NCBI GenBank assembly: GCA_036675815.1
Contig: JAKFEE010000015.1
Span: 47,174-111,173, forward strand
Origin: JAKFEE01 sp036675815
GTDB taxonomy: Bacteria; Pseudomonadota; Alphaproteobacteria; Rhodospirillales; Magnetospirillaceae
Length of the DNA: 64,000 nt
Direction: 5' to 3'
Below the pieces are notes generated by a model. That model made no database searches. It was given only the letters and a program-made list of their open reading frames with translations, and had not been told where the DNA came from. Numbering within the stretch: the stretch's first letter is position 1; every line of letters begins with the position of its first letter. Below, piece after piece: positions 16,897-25,082 of the stretch. A program made the translations under genes and the position numbers.

Positions 16897-17646
16897 ATGA
16901 CCATGAAATTGCTGGCCGCTGCCGTGCTAGGCACGGCTCTGGTGAGCCCGGCAGCCTTCGCCGCAGACGCCCATTGGGCTTACGAAGGACATTCCGGAGC
17001 AGCGCATTGGGCGGAGCTGGACAAGGCTTTCGAGACCTGCCGGTCGGGCAGGTCTCAGTCGCCCGTCAACATCACTACGGGTGACGCGGAGGCCTCGACA
17101 CTTCAGCGGATCAAATTCAACTACGCGGCCACAGTGGCAGAGGTCGTCAACAATGGCCACACGATACAGATAGACTTGCCCAAGGCCGGCTCGGCCCGCA
17201 TCGACGATGTCGAATACAAGCTCGTGCAGATGCATTTTCATACGCCGAGCGAAATGACGATCGACGGTCACGCCTATCCGCTGGTGGCTCATCTGGTGCA
17301 CAGGGATGCCGGCGGGCGGCTTGCGGTCGTGGCCGTGCTGTTCGCCGAAGGCCGTGAGAATGCCACCTTGAAGCCGGTCTTCGCCAATCTGCCGGCGAGG
17401 GAAGGCGAGGCACGGGCGCTGGAATCGCCTTTCGACGTCACCGGGCTATTGCCGGACGACCAAGCCTATTATGCGCTGATGGGGTCCCTGACCACGCCGC
17501 CCTGCAGCGAAGACGTGCGCTGGCGGATCCTCAAGACGCCGGTAGAGCTCGCGCCCGCCCAGGTCGCCGCGTTCCGGAAGCTCTACACGATCAATGCCCG
17601 TCCCGTGCAGCCGTTGAACGGTCGCAAGGTGCACGCCAGCCAGTAA
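16897..17646 (+). CDS. Alpha-class carbonic anhydrase, periplasmic
   Basis: 249-residue secreted zinc enzyme that interconverts CO2 and bicarbonate. A Sec signal peptide ends near residue 22 (SPAAFA). The zinc ligands lie in MHFHTPSE and HLVH, and GSLTTPPCSEDV is the substrate-pocket signature. GGAGGATC precedes the ATG. It is preceded by a 161-base gap with no other evident gene and ends in a convergent hairpin shared with the DUF1428 gene. Confidence 0.95.
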   Translation: MTMKLLAAAVLGTALVSPAAFAADAHWAYEGHSGAAHWAELDKAFETCRSGRSQSPVNITTGDAEASTLQRIKFNYAATVAEVVNNGHTIQIDLPKAGSARIDDVEYKLVQMHFHTPSEMTIDGHAYPLVAHLVHRDAGGRLAVVAVLFAEGRENATLKPVFANLPAREGEARALESPFDVTGLLPDDQAYYALMGSLTTPPCSEDVRWRILKTPVELAPAQVAAFRKLYTINARPVQPLNGRKVHASQ

Positions 17647-17651
17647 CGGTG

Positions 17652-17693
17652 AGGCGGAAGGTCGTTCGGCCTTGGCCGGGCAACCTTCCGCCT
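17652..17693. terminator. Hairpin between convergent genes
   Basis: AGGCGGAAGGT at 17652-17662 pairs perfectly with ACCTTCCGCCT at 17683-17693 (11 bp), and the loop holds a smaller hairpin (CGGCC/GGCCG). It lies six bases after the carbonic anhydrase stop and before the opposing DUF1428 stop, so it may end transcripts from both sides. No U-run follows on either strand. Confidence 0.55.
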
Positions 17694-17708
17694 GATGGCT
17701 CCGGCAAA

Positions 17709-18062
17709 TCAGGCTTCGACGATCGACTCGAACCCGCCGTAGATCAGCCGTTTGCCATCGAAGGGCATCGGATTGGCGTCGGGCTGCAGGCGCGGGTCCG
17801 ACATCAGCTTCGGCATCGCCTCGTCGCGCACGGCACGGGACGGCCAGACCACCCATGAGAACGTCACCGTCTCGTCGTCGCGGCGCTTGACCGCCATGGG
17901 GAACGACGTGACCTGGCCCTCCGGCACATCGTCGCCCCAGCATTCGACGACGTTCAGCGCGCCGTACTCCTTGAACACTTCGGCGGCGGCTTCGGCATGC
18001 AGTCGGTAGGCGTCGCGGTTGGTGGTAGGTACGGCGGCCACAAACCCGTCGATGTAGTGCAT
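17709..18062 (-). CDS. DUF1428 family protein
   Basis: 117-residue protein of the DUF1428 family (dimeric alpha/beta-barrel fold), starting MHYIDGFVAAVPT as typical members do and containing the conserved ECWGDDVPEG and FSWVVWPSR segments. Function is unknown. GAGGAGG six bases before the ATG is a strong ribosome site. Confidence 0.88.
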   Translation of the reverse strand: MHYIDGFVAAVPTTNRDAYRLHAEAAAEVFKEYGALNVVECWGDDVPEGQVTSFPMAVKRRDDETVTFSWVVWPSRAVRDEAMPKLMSDPRLQPDANPMPFDGKRLIYGGFESIVEA

Positions 18063-18145
18063 GACATCCTCCTCTGCTGGACGCGGCCCCAGGCGGCGGT
18101 CTCGTCGATGAAGGGCGCGACCACGGCGTGCCGAGCGGCACAATC

Positions 18146-19999
18146 CTAGATGACACCTGTGGTTTGGCGCTGTTCCCGCCGGCCTGTCACCAGGGGCACT
18201 CGGACGAAAAAGCGTGACCCCTTGCCGCGCACCGAACTCAGGCCGATTTCGTGGCCCATCAGTTCGGCGCCGCGCTTGACCACCGACAGCCCCAGGCCCA
18301 GGCCCTGGCTGCGGTCGCGCTCGGCATTGCCCACCTGGTAGAATTCCTCGAACAGATGAGGCAGGTGCTGGCTGTCGATGCCGACTCCCGTATCCCATAC
18401 CTCGATGCGGACGCGGCCCTGCTCGCGCCGGCATCCGAGCAGGATCTTGCCGGAACGCGTGTAGCGGATGGCATTGTGCAGCAGGTTGCGGACGATGCGT
18501 CCCAACAACACGGGATCGCTCGCCACCACGGCCGACGACGGGACCACGCGCAGCCGCAATCCCGCCTGCAAGGCAATGGGCTGCAGCTCCCGCGAAATCT
18601 GCTCCAACAGGGGCCCGACTGGTATGGGACGCACACTCGGTTGCACGATGCCGGCTTCCAGTTTGGACATGTCGAGCAGCGACACCAGCAATTCCTCTGC
18701 CGCGGTGAGCGCTTCCGCGGCGCGGCCGAGGAGCAGGGTGCGGCGCTCGGCCGGCGGGTTGCCGTTCAGCACCTCGAGAAACAGGCGCAGCGCCTGCAGC
18801 GGCTGGCGCAAGTCATGGCTGGCGGCGGCGAGAAAGCGCGACTTGGCTTGGGCGGCACGTTCAGCCTCGCGGCGCGCCACGTCCTGGGCCTGCGCCCGTT
18901 CGCGCAGCGCCTGCTCGCGATCGGCGGCACTGCACGACAGATCGCGGGCGGCCTGCACCAGCACGCCCCGCAGGCTGGCAATTTCTTCGATCGTGCTGAC
19001 GTGGGGCGCACCGATAGGTTGGCGCAGGGCCAGCCGGCGCCCGATCTCGGCCAAGCCGGCAACCTCGCCGGAAACCCGGCGAGCGCTGGCAATGGCGAGC
19101 AACAGCGACAGGGTCAGGAAACCGCCCCCGGCGCCCGCGGCCAAGCCGACGGTGCGCCAAAACGGAACGTCGAGGGCGCTGGCCGGTATGACTACCGCCA
19201 GTGTCCAGTCGGCCATGAACAGCGGTGCCACCGCAGCGATGGCGTCGACGCCATCCACCGTTTGGCCGCGATAGATCGCGGGTCCGCCCAGGGTGGTGAC
19301 GGCGGCGCCATACCAGCCAGGCGCGCCGCGGCCAATGTAACGGGCGGCGTTGCGGCTGCGGCCGATGACCTTGTTGTTGCCGTCGACCGCGACGATGAAG
19401 GCTTCGTCGGCGGAACCGAATTGCTCCAGGATGCTGGTCAGGGTTTGCGTGCCGATCGCAGCCGATACCATGTAGCGCAGTTCGCCGTCACGCAGCATCG
19501 GCACCATCACGACGATGACCGGGATGCCAACGGTCGGACCCTGGATGAGGTTTGAGATCACCGGCTGGGCCGTTCTCATCTGCTGCCGGACGAAGTCATA
19601 GCCGCTGGCGTCCGGCAGCGGCGCGCCGGCCGGTCGCGCCGTATTGACGATCTGGCGGCCCGAGGCGTCCAAAAGGGCAATGTTCACCCAGTGGGGGTAC
19701 TGGGTGAGCGTGGTCACCGTCCGCTCGCGGAAGGCGGCAAGGTCGTCACGCGCCAACTCCGGGGTTGCCGCCAATGCCTCCAGGACCGCCTCGCTGGACT
19801 TGAGTTCACGGTCGAGGGTCAGGCTCAGCGCCCGTGCCGTCTCCGTCAGCCCTTGCTCGACCCGGCTTGTCTGCTCGGCAGCCAGCCAGCCGATGAACAC
19901 GACGCCAAGCACGATCATCGGCAGTAGCGCCGTCAGCACCAAAGCCAAAAGATGAGAGCGCAGCGTCAGATGGGGAAAACGGAAGAACCGCGCGGCCAT
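18146..19999 (-). CDS. Membrane sensor histidine kinase (dCache, HDLRQP type)
   Basis: 617-residue kinase with a membrane segment at about 18-40, a large periplasmic Cache-type sensor to about residue 278, a second membrane segment near 285-305, a linker and the dimerization helix with His395 (SHDLRQP). The ATPase domain shows HNAIRYTRSG, DTGVGI and GLGLGLSVV. No receiver is attached. The Cache domain suggests sensing of a small extracellular molecule. It is divergent from the split chemoreceptor genes; its response regulator is not adjacent, though the lone receiver at 39364 or the LuxR regulator at 9338 are possible partners. Confidence 0.92.
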   Translation of the reverse strand: MAARFFRFPHLTLRSHLLALVLTALLPMIVLGVVFIGWLAAEQTSRVEQGLTETARALSLTLDRELKSSEAVLEALAATPELARDDLAAFRERTVTTLTQYPHWVNIALLDASGRQIVNTARPAGAPLPDASGYDFVRQQMRTAQPVISNLIQGPTVGIPVIVVMVPMLRDGELRYMVSAAIGTQTLTSILEQFGSADEAFIVAVDGNNKVIGRSRNAARYIGRGAPGWYGAAVTTLGGPAIYRGQTVDGVDAIAAVAPLFMADWTLAVVIPASALDVPFWRTVGLAAGAGGGFLTLSLLLAIASARRVSGEVAGLAEIGRRLALRQPIGAPHVSTIEEIASLRGVLVQAARDLSCSAADREQALRERAQAQDVARREAERAAQAKSRFLAAASHDLRQPLQALRLFLEVLNGNPPAERRTLLLGRAAEALTAAEELLVSLLDMSKLEAGIVQPSVRPIPVGPLLEQISRELQPIALQAGLRLRVVPSSAVVASDPVLLGRIVRNLLHNAIRYTRSGKILLGCRREQGRVRIEVWDTGVGIDSQHLPHLFEEFYQVGNAERDRSQGLGLGLSVVKRGAELMGHEIGLSSVRGKGSRFFVRVPLVTGRREQRQTTGVI

Positions 20000-20133
20000 G
20001 GGCTACCCGTGCGAATGCCCTGCCATATTGGCCATCTGGCCCGGCATTTACAAGGCCTGGTGCGGAATGGAATTGTATTGAGTTGAATCAGAATGATGGT
20101 AAATAGAGCGCGAATTCGAGTTAGAGGGCCACC

Positions 20134-20658
20134 ATGCGGCGCGACATGACTGTCTCCGGTACCGAGCGGAACTTCCCGGACGATGGCGTCATCGTCAGCA
20201 AGACCGATCTGCAGGGGCGCATAACTTACGTCAACCGCTTGTTCATGGACATTTCGGGCTATTCCGAGCGTGAGTTGCTGGGGCAGGCGCACAGCATCAT
20301 CCGCCACCCCGACATGCCGCGTTCGGTGTTTCGGCTGTTTTGGGAGGCGCTGCAGGCGGGCAGGGAGGTGTTCGCCTATGTCGTCAACCGCTGCAAGAAC
20401 GGCGACCACTACTGGGTACTCGCCCATGCGACGCCAAGCTACGACCTGAGCGGCGCCGTCGCCGGCTATCACTCCAATCGGCGCGTGCCCGACCCGCGCA
20501 TCGTCCGCGAGGTCATCGTGCCGCTGTACCGACAATTGCGCGACGAGGAAAGCCGCGCCGAGGACCGCAAGGAAGGACTCCGCCGCGGTCAGGCGATGCT
20601 GACGGCCATGCTGGATTCGAAGGAACTCGATTATGACCGTTGGGTCTTCTCTCTCTAA
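20134..20658 (+). CDS. PAS-domain protein (Aer-like sensor half)
   Basis: 174-residue soluble protein that is almost wholly an Aer-type PAS domain: SKTDLQGRITYVNRLFMDIS, then HPDMPRSVFRLFWEALQAGR and KNGDHYWVLAHATPS. In Aer such a domain binds FAD and reports redox state. Here it stops after the PAS and a short helix, and overlaps the next gene, an MCP, by 26 bases. Together they look like one energy-taxis receptor encoded as two proteins. Confidence 0.9.
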   Translation: MRRDMTVSGTERNFPDDGVIVSKTDLQGRITYVNRLFMDISGYSERELLGQAHSIIRHPDMPRSVFRLFWEALQAGREVFAYVVNRCKNGDHYWVLAHATPSYDLSGAVAGYHSNRRVPDPRIVREVIVPLYRQLRDEESRAEDRKEGLRRGQAMLTAMLDSKELDYDRWVFSL

Positions 20659-21943
20659 GGCGCACTTGGCCATCACCGCGGCGATGGCGGCCATCATCGC
20701 CGCCGGCGGCGCGTCTCTGATGCTGGCGCAGATGCCGCTGATCCTGCTGGCGCCCCTCGGCCTGGCCCTGACGGCAGGCGCGGCGGCATTCTGGTATCTG
20801 CGGCGGATCACCGTCGCTCTGGCGCGCACCGGCAGCGTGTGCCGCGCCGTCGCCGCCGGCGATTTCGAGGCGCGCATCTGCGGCATCGACGAGACCGGTG
20901 ATCTGGGCGAGATCATGTGGAACGTCAACGAATTGATCGACCGCGCCGACGCATTCGTGCGCGAAGCGGCGGCGTCCATGGAGAACGTCTCGCGCAACAA
21001 GTACCACCGGCGCATCGTCGAGCGCGGCATGGTCGGCAGCTTCCTGCAGGGCGCCCACACCATCAACGCCGCCACCGATGCCATGGCCCACAAGGTCGAG
21101 GGCTTTGCCGGCGCCGCCGACAGCTTCGAGGCGACGGTGCAGCGGGTGGTGGAGATGGTCGCCGCCGCTGCCACCGAACTCCAGGCCACCGCCGAGAGCA
21201 TGGAAAGCATCGCCGGCACCACCAGCGAGGAAGCGTCGGCGGTGGCGTCGGCGGCCGAAGTCGCATCGGCGAACGTCGAGACGGTCGCGGCGGCGGCCGA
21301 GGAGCTGTCGGCCAGCATCCGCGAGATCAGCGGTCAGGTGGCGCGCTCGGCCGAGATGTCGCGGAGCGCCGTCGGCGAGGTGCAGCGAGCCAACGGCATG
21401 GTCGGCAACCTGCGCTCGGCGGCCGAACGCGTCGGCGAGGTGCTGCGGCTGATCAACGACATCGCCAGCCAGACCAATCTGCTGGCGCTCAACGCCACCA
21501 TCGAGGCGGCGCGCGCCGGCGAGGCCGGCAAGGGCTTCGCCGTCGTCGCCTCCGAGGTCAAGGCCCTGGCCAATCAGACGGCCAAGGCGACCGAGGAGGT
21601 GGAGGCGCAGATTTCCGGCATCCAGACCGCCACCACCGAGGCGGCCAAGGCCATCGAGGCGATCGCCGCTTCGATCGGCCTGGTCAGCGAGTCGGCCGCG
21701 GCCATCGCCGGCGCCGTCGAGCAGCAGGGCGCCGCCACCCAGGAGATCGCGCGCAATGTCGAGGAAGCGGCGCATGGCACGTCCGAGGTCAGCGGCCGCA
21801 TCGTCCAGGTCACCCAGGGCACCAACGAGACCGGGCACTCGGCGCGCGAGGTGCTGTCGGCGGCCGGGGAGCTGTCGCGCCAAGCGGAAATCCTGCGCAG
21901 CCAGGTGCATGGCTTCCTCGAGGCCGTCGACAAGGTAATGTAG
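20633..21943 (+). CDS. Methyl-accepting chemotaxis protein lacking a periplasmic domain
   Basis: 436-residue chemoreceptor with two adjoining hydrophobic segments at about 10-57 and almost no periplasmic loop, then a HAMP-like region and a long coiled-coil signalling domain with the hairpin tip (INDIASQTNLLALNATIEAA) and AGKGFAVVASEVKALA. Ligand sensing must come from elsewhere, most likely the PAS protein encoded by the overlapping upstream gene. AAGGAA lies nine bases before the ATG. No other che genes are in the window. Confidence 0.93.
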   Translation: MTVGSSLSKAHLAITAAMAAIIAAGGASLMLAQMPLILLAPLGLALTAGAAAFWYLRRITVALARTGSVCRAVAAGDFEARICGIDETGDLGEIMWNVNELIDRADAFVREAAASMENVSRNKYHRRIVERGMVGSFLQGAHTINAATDAMAHKVEGFAGAADSFEATVQRVVEMVAAAATELQATAESMESIAGTTSEEASAVASAAEVASANVETVAAAAEELSASIREISGQVARSAEMSRSAVGEVQRANGMVGNLRSAAERVGEVLRLINDIASQTNLLALNATIEAARAGEAGKGFAVVASEVKALANQTAKATEEVEAQISGIQTATTEAAKAIEAIAASIGLVSESAAAIAGAVEQQGAATQEIARNVEEAAHGTSEVSGRIVQVTQGTNETGHSAREVLSAAGELSRQAEILRSQVHGFLEAVDKVM

Positions 21944-22000
21944 GCCGTTAGGCGACGCGCAGGCGGGCATTCCGCTTTGGCGGATCACGAGACTGTAGGT

Positions 22001-22507
22001 TCACGCCCGCAGGAAGGCGTCGATGTCGGCCTGACTCATCGCCGCGTCAGAGCCGTGGATCACCGCCGAGGCGCAGTCGTGCAGATGCTGCAGCAGGCGT
22101 GACGCCTCCGCGGCTTTGACCGCCAGCAAGGCGTCGTCACCGTCGCTTTGGGCGGCGGCGAGCTGTTCGAGGGCGCTGGCCGCAACCTTGTCCATCTGGC
22201 CGATCACTTCCTCGAACGGTCCCTTGAAGCGGGCCGGAACCCAGTCATAGGCGGCGATCGCCAGTTCCTTGTCGGAAAAGCCGGAATCGCGGAAATGCTC
22301 GACATACGCCTTGGGCCGCCAGCCGCGGCACACCTCGACCAGCTCCGGCATCGAGGCGACCATGCCCAGCAGCATGATAATCTCGTTGAAATGATTGAGA
22401 TAATCCGTTGCCAGCAGGCTGGTGGGCGAGATGTTGGTCCCACGCACCTTGCCTTGCCAGGCCTCGAACTCCGCAGACACCTCGTCGGAGGTCAGCACCC
22501 GCTCCAT
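22001..22507 (-). CDS. Hypothetical protein, 168 residues
   Basis: Cytoplasmic, mostly helical, acidic protein of unknown function. It begins MERVLTSDEVSAEFEAWQG and contains YDWVPARFKGPFEEVIGQMD in the middle; no catalytic motif or membrane segment is visible. Its ATG lies inside the end of the enoyl-CoA hydratase gene (16-base overlap), so the two are co-translated, hinting at a role with acyl-CoA metabolism, but that is only context. Confidence 0.75.
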   Translation of the reverse strand: MERVLTSDEVSAEFEAWQGKVRGTNISPTSLLATDYLNHFNEIIMLLGMVASMPELVEVCRGWRPKAYVEHFRDSGFSDKELAIAAYDWVPARFKGPFEEVIGQMDKVAASALEQLAAAQSDGDDALLAVKAAEASRLLQHLHDCASAVIHGSDAAMSQADIDAFLRA

Positions 22508-23274
22508 ACCGGTTCCCGCTTCTCCAAAAAGGCATCGATGCCTTCCTCGGCATCCCTGGCCAGCATGTTGCGCGTCATCACGTCGCTGGCATAGTCGTAG
22601 GCCTCGTCGAGCGTCATCTCCGCCTGACGATAAAATGCTTCCTTGCCCACCGCCACGGTGTAAGGGGATTTCGCTGCAATCTGGCCGGCAAGCTCGGCCA
22701 CCGCCGCGTCGAGCGCATCGGCGGCGACCACGCGGTTGACTAGCCCGAATGCATGAGCTTCCGCCGCGGAGATCGGGCGGCCGGTCAGCAGCATTTCCAT
22801 CGCCTGCTTGCGGCCGACGGCCCGCGACAGGGCCACCATTGGTGTCGAGCAGAACAAGCCGATGTTCACGCCCGGAGTGGCGAATCTGGCGGAGTCGGCG
22901 GCCACGGCCAGATCGCAGCTGGCAACGAGCTGGCAGCCGGCGGCGGTCGCCAAGGCATGTACCTTGGCGATCACCGGCTTGGGCAGGCGCACGACGGCGG
23001 TCATCAGAGCCGAGCACTGGCCGAACAACCGCTCATAATTGCGACGCCCGGGATTGGCACGCATTTCCTTGAGGTCGTGGCCGGCACAGAACGCCGGGCC
23101 ATTGGCGGCGATCACCACCACCTTGACGGCGGCGTCGGTGGCAACCGCCTCCAGCGCCGCATGCAGCTCGGTCATCAACCCCATCGACAGGGCATTGCGC
23201 GCCTGCGGCCGGTTCATGGTCAGCGTCGCGACACCAACGGCGTCATGGCGCAACAGAACGGGTTCGGCAGTCAT
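22492..23274 (-). CDS. Enoyl-CoA hydratase/isomerase family protein
   Basis: 260-residue crotonase-fold enzyme. The oxyanion-hole segments NGPAFCAGHDLKEM and ATAAGCQLVASCDLAVA are typical, and the N-terminus TLTMNRPQARNAL is the family signature. The usual catalytic glutamates of short-chain enoyl-CoA hydratase are not both evident, so specificity is open. GGAGATCCTCGCC precedes the ATG at 23274; an upstream in-frame start would add 21 basic residues and is less likely. Confidence 0.9.
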   Translation of the reverse strand: MTAEPVLLRHDAVGVATLTMNRPQARNALSMGLMTELHAALEAVATDAAVKVVVIAANGPAFCAGHDLKEMRANPGRRNYERLFGQCSALMTAVVRLPKPVIAKVHALATAAGCQLVASCDLAVAADSARFATPGVNIGLFCSTPMVALSRAVGRKQAMEMLLTGRPISAAEAHAFGLVNRVVAADALDAAVAELAGQIAAKSPYTVAVGKEAFYRQAEMTLDEAYDYASDVMTRNMLARDAEEGIDAFLEKREPVWSGC

Positions 23275-23403
23275 GGCGAGGATCTCCGGTGGTCGGCGCT
23301 GGACTAGTACTGTGCGTCTGCGGCGGCCGCCGATCAAGCAGGGTTCCGTTGCCGCATCGCCTAGGCATTATAATGGCTTCGCGATCTCAGCGGAGAAAGA
23401 TGG

Positions 23404-23832
23404 ATGCCTCGCATATCGGTCGACGAATTCCAGGCCCTGATCGACGAGCAACTGCCGCTCGTCGGCCTGTTTGGCATCCGCACGATAAGCATCGGTCGTG
23501 GAGAGGCGGAGATGCGCATGCATTGCGATGGCAAATCGGTGAGGCCGGGGGGCACGGTCGCGGGGCCGGCCCTGATGGCGCTGGCCGACGTGTGCATGTA
23601 CGCGGTGGTCTTGGGGCTCGTCGGACGGGTGGAGTTGGCGGTCACCACCAATCTCAACATCAACTTCCTGCGCAAACCGCCGATGGCCGATGTCATCGCC
23701 GAAGGCCGCATTCTCAAGTTGGGGAAGCGGTTGGCGGTGGGTGAGGTGCTGTTGCGTTCGGCCGAATCGGACGATCTCGTCGCCCATGTCACCGGCACCT
23801 ATTCGATCCCACCGCAACCATCGTTCGCTTAG
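23404..23832 (+). CDS. PaaI-type acyl-CoA thioesterase (hotdog fold)
   Basis: 142-residue hotdog-fold thioesterase that would hydrolyse acyl- or aryl-CoA. The pattern GGTVAGPALMALADVCMYAVV is the 4HBT core helix with the catalytic aspartate, followed by the beta strands NLNINFLRKP and VAHVTGTYSIP. It is divergent from the enoyl-CoA hydratase operon with a 129-base gap, and its last bases overlap the end of the opposing 64-residue gene. Confidence 0.88.
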   Translation: MPRISVDEFQALIDEQLPLVGLFGIRTISIGRGEAEMRMHCDGKSVRPGGTVAGPALMALADVCMYAVVLGLVGRVELAVTTNLNINFLRKPPMADVIAEGRILKLGKRLAVGEVLLRSAESDDLVAHVTGTYSIPPQPSFA

Positions 23833-24023
23833 GGCTTCGCCGAATCCTTGCCGTCCTCGGGTGGCTGTTCGCCGCCGCGTTCCGGGGCTATCGGCGGCGA
23901 TTCGCCCGGACCCGTCTCGCTGTCGTTCGTGCCCGGCCCTGCCACGGGGTGCTCCAGGCTCCAGTCGTCCAACTCCTTCGCCAGGCGCCGCTTATCCGAC
24001 GCACTTTCCCGCCGATCGGGCAT
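23829..24023 (-). CDS. Small hydrophilic protein, 64 residues
   Basis: Short, highly charged, probably disordered protein: a basic first third (MPDRRESASDKRRLAKELDD) and a Pro/Glu/Gly-rich acidic tail. No domain recognised. The start is well supported by AAGGAGAGG seven bases before the ATG. It is convergent with the thioesterase gene (stop codons overlap) and divergent from cysE. Confidence 0.65.
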   Translation of the reverse strand: MPDRRESASDKRRLAKELDDWSLEHPVAGPGTNDSETGPGESPPIAPERGGEQPPEDGKDSAKP

Positions 24024-24174
24024 AAATCGCCTCTCCTTGGAATCGATGCTGTCTGTGTAACCCCCAGTCGCTCATCGTGTTCCCGCCCCGAGCTTTGCCC
24101 GCGGCGACAAGCGTTGCGGCGCCGCCGCTGCCCGCGCTAGGTTCACTGGCGAAGAGAGAAAAAAGGACAACGCC

Positions 24175-24963
24175 ATGCCGCAGCGTGACGATCACCCCGC
24201 CCTGTGGAGCCTGCTGCGCGAGGACGTGGACGCGGTCATGGAGCGCGATCCGGCGGCACGCAACCGCTTGGAAGTGTTCTGCACCTATCCGGGCCTGCAC
24301 GCCCTGCTGTTGCATCGCATCGCGCATGGACTCTGGACCCGTCGGTGGCGATTCGCCGCGCGTTTCCTCAGTTTCCTCAACCGCTTCCTCACCAACGTCG
24401 ACATCCATCCCGGTGCCACGATCGGCCGGCGCTTCTTCATCGATCACGGCGCCGGCGTGGTCATTGGCGAGACGGCGGAAATCGGCGACGACGTCACCCT
24501 CTATCACGGCGTCACGCTGGGCGGCACGTCGCTGTCGCGCGGCAAGCGCCACCCCACCCTCGAGGATCGCGTGCTGGTGGGGGCGGGCGCGGCGGTGTTG
24601 GGGCCGGTGACCATCGGCGAAGGTGCCAATGTCGGCGCCAATTCGGTGGTAATCAACGACGTCGGCCCGGAAATGACGGTCGTGGGCATCCCCGGCCGCC
24701 TGGTGCTGCCGGCCGAGCGCCGCCGCATCACCCATCATGGCATCGACCTCGATCATCATCTGATGCCCGATCCGGTGGGCAAGGCCATCAGCTGTCTGCT
24801 CGACCGCATCGAGGTCCTGGAAGCGCGCCTGGCGGAATTCGAGAAGCGACTGCCCGATACGGATGTGGCCGTGCAGCCCGACCATCACGTCTGTGCCGAA
24901 TGCGGCGATCCCTGCGGATCGCTGCCGGAATTGGCGCCGCCGCGGGACGCAGCCACCGTATAG
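24175..24963 (+). CDS. cysE: Serine O-acetyltransferase CysE
   Basis: 262-residue left-handed beta-helix acetyltransferase making O-acetylserine, the precursor of cysteine. The hexapeptide-repeat region spans HPGATIGRRFFIDHGAGVVI to GPVTIGEGANVGANSVV, with the catalytic His-Asp pair in IDHG. The C-terminal extension after residue 200 is unusual, ending in a Cys-rich CAECGDPCG motif that might bind a metal or be redox-active. AAGGAC precedes the ATG. The cysteine synthase partner is encoded far away at 56678. Confidence 0.93.
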   Translation: MPQRDDHPALWSLLREDVDAVMERDPAARNRLEVFCTYPGLHALLLHRIAHGLWTRRWRFAARFLSFLNRFLTNVDIHPGATIGRRFFIDHGAGVVIGETAEIGDDVTLYHGVTLGGTSLSRGKRHPTLEDRVLVGAGAAVLGPVTIGEGANVGANSVVINDVGPEMTVVGIPGRLVLPAERRRITHHGIDLDHHLMPDPVGKAISCLLDRIEVLEARLAEFEKRLPDTDVAVQPDHHVCAECGDPCGSLPELAPPRDAATV

Positions 24964-25082
24964 CATCGCCCGAGCCGCCGCAGCATCGGGTTGACGCCTG
25001 CCCGCTCGTGGTCGTATGACGGCGGCGGCAGTCGGCCCGATGCGAGCCGCGCATCGCCCCAACACGGACGGTTTACGCGATC

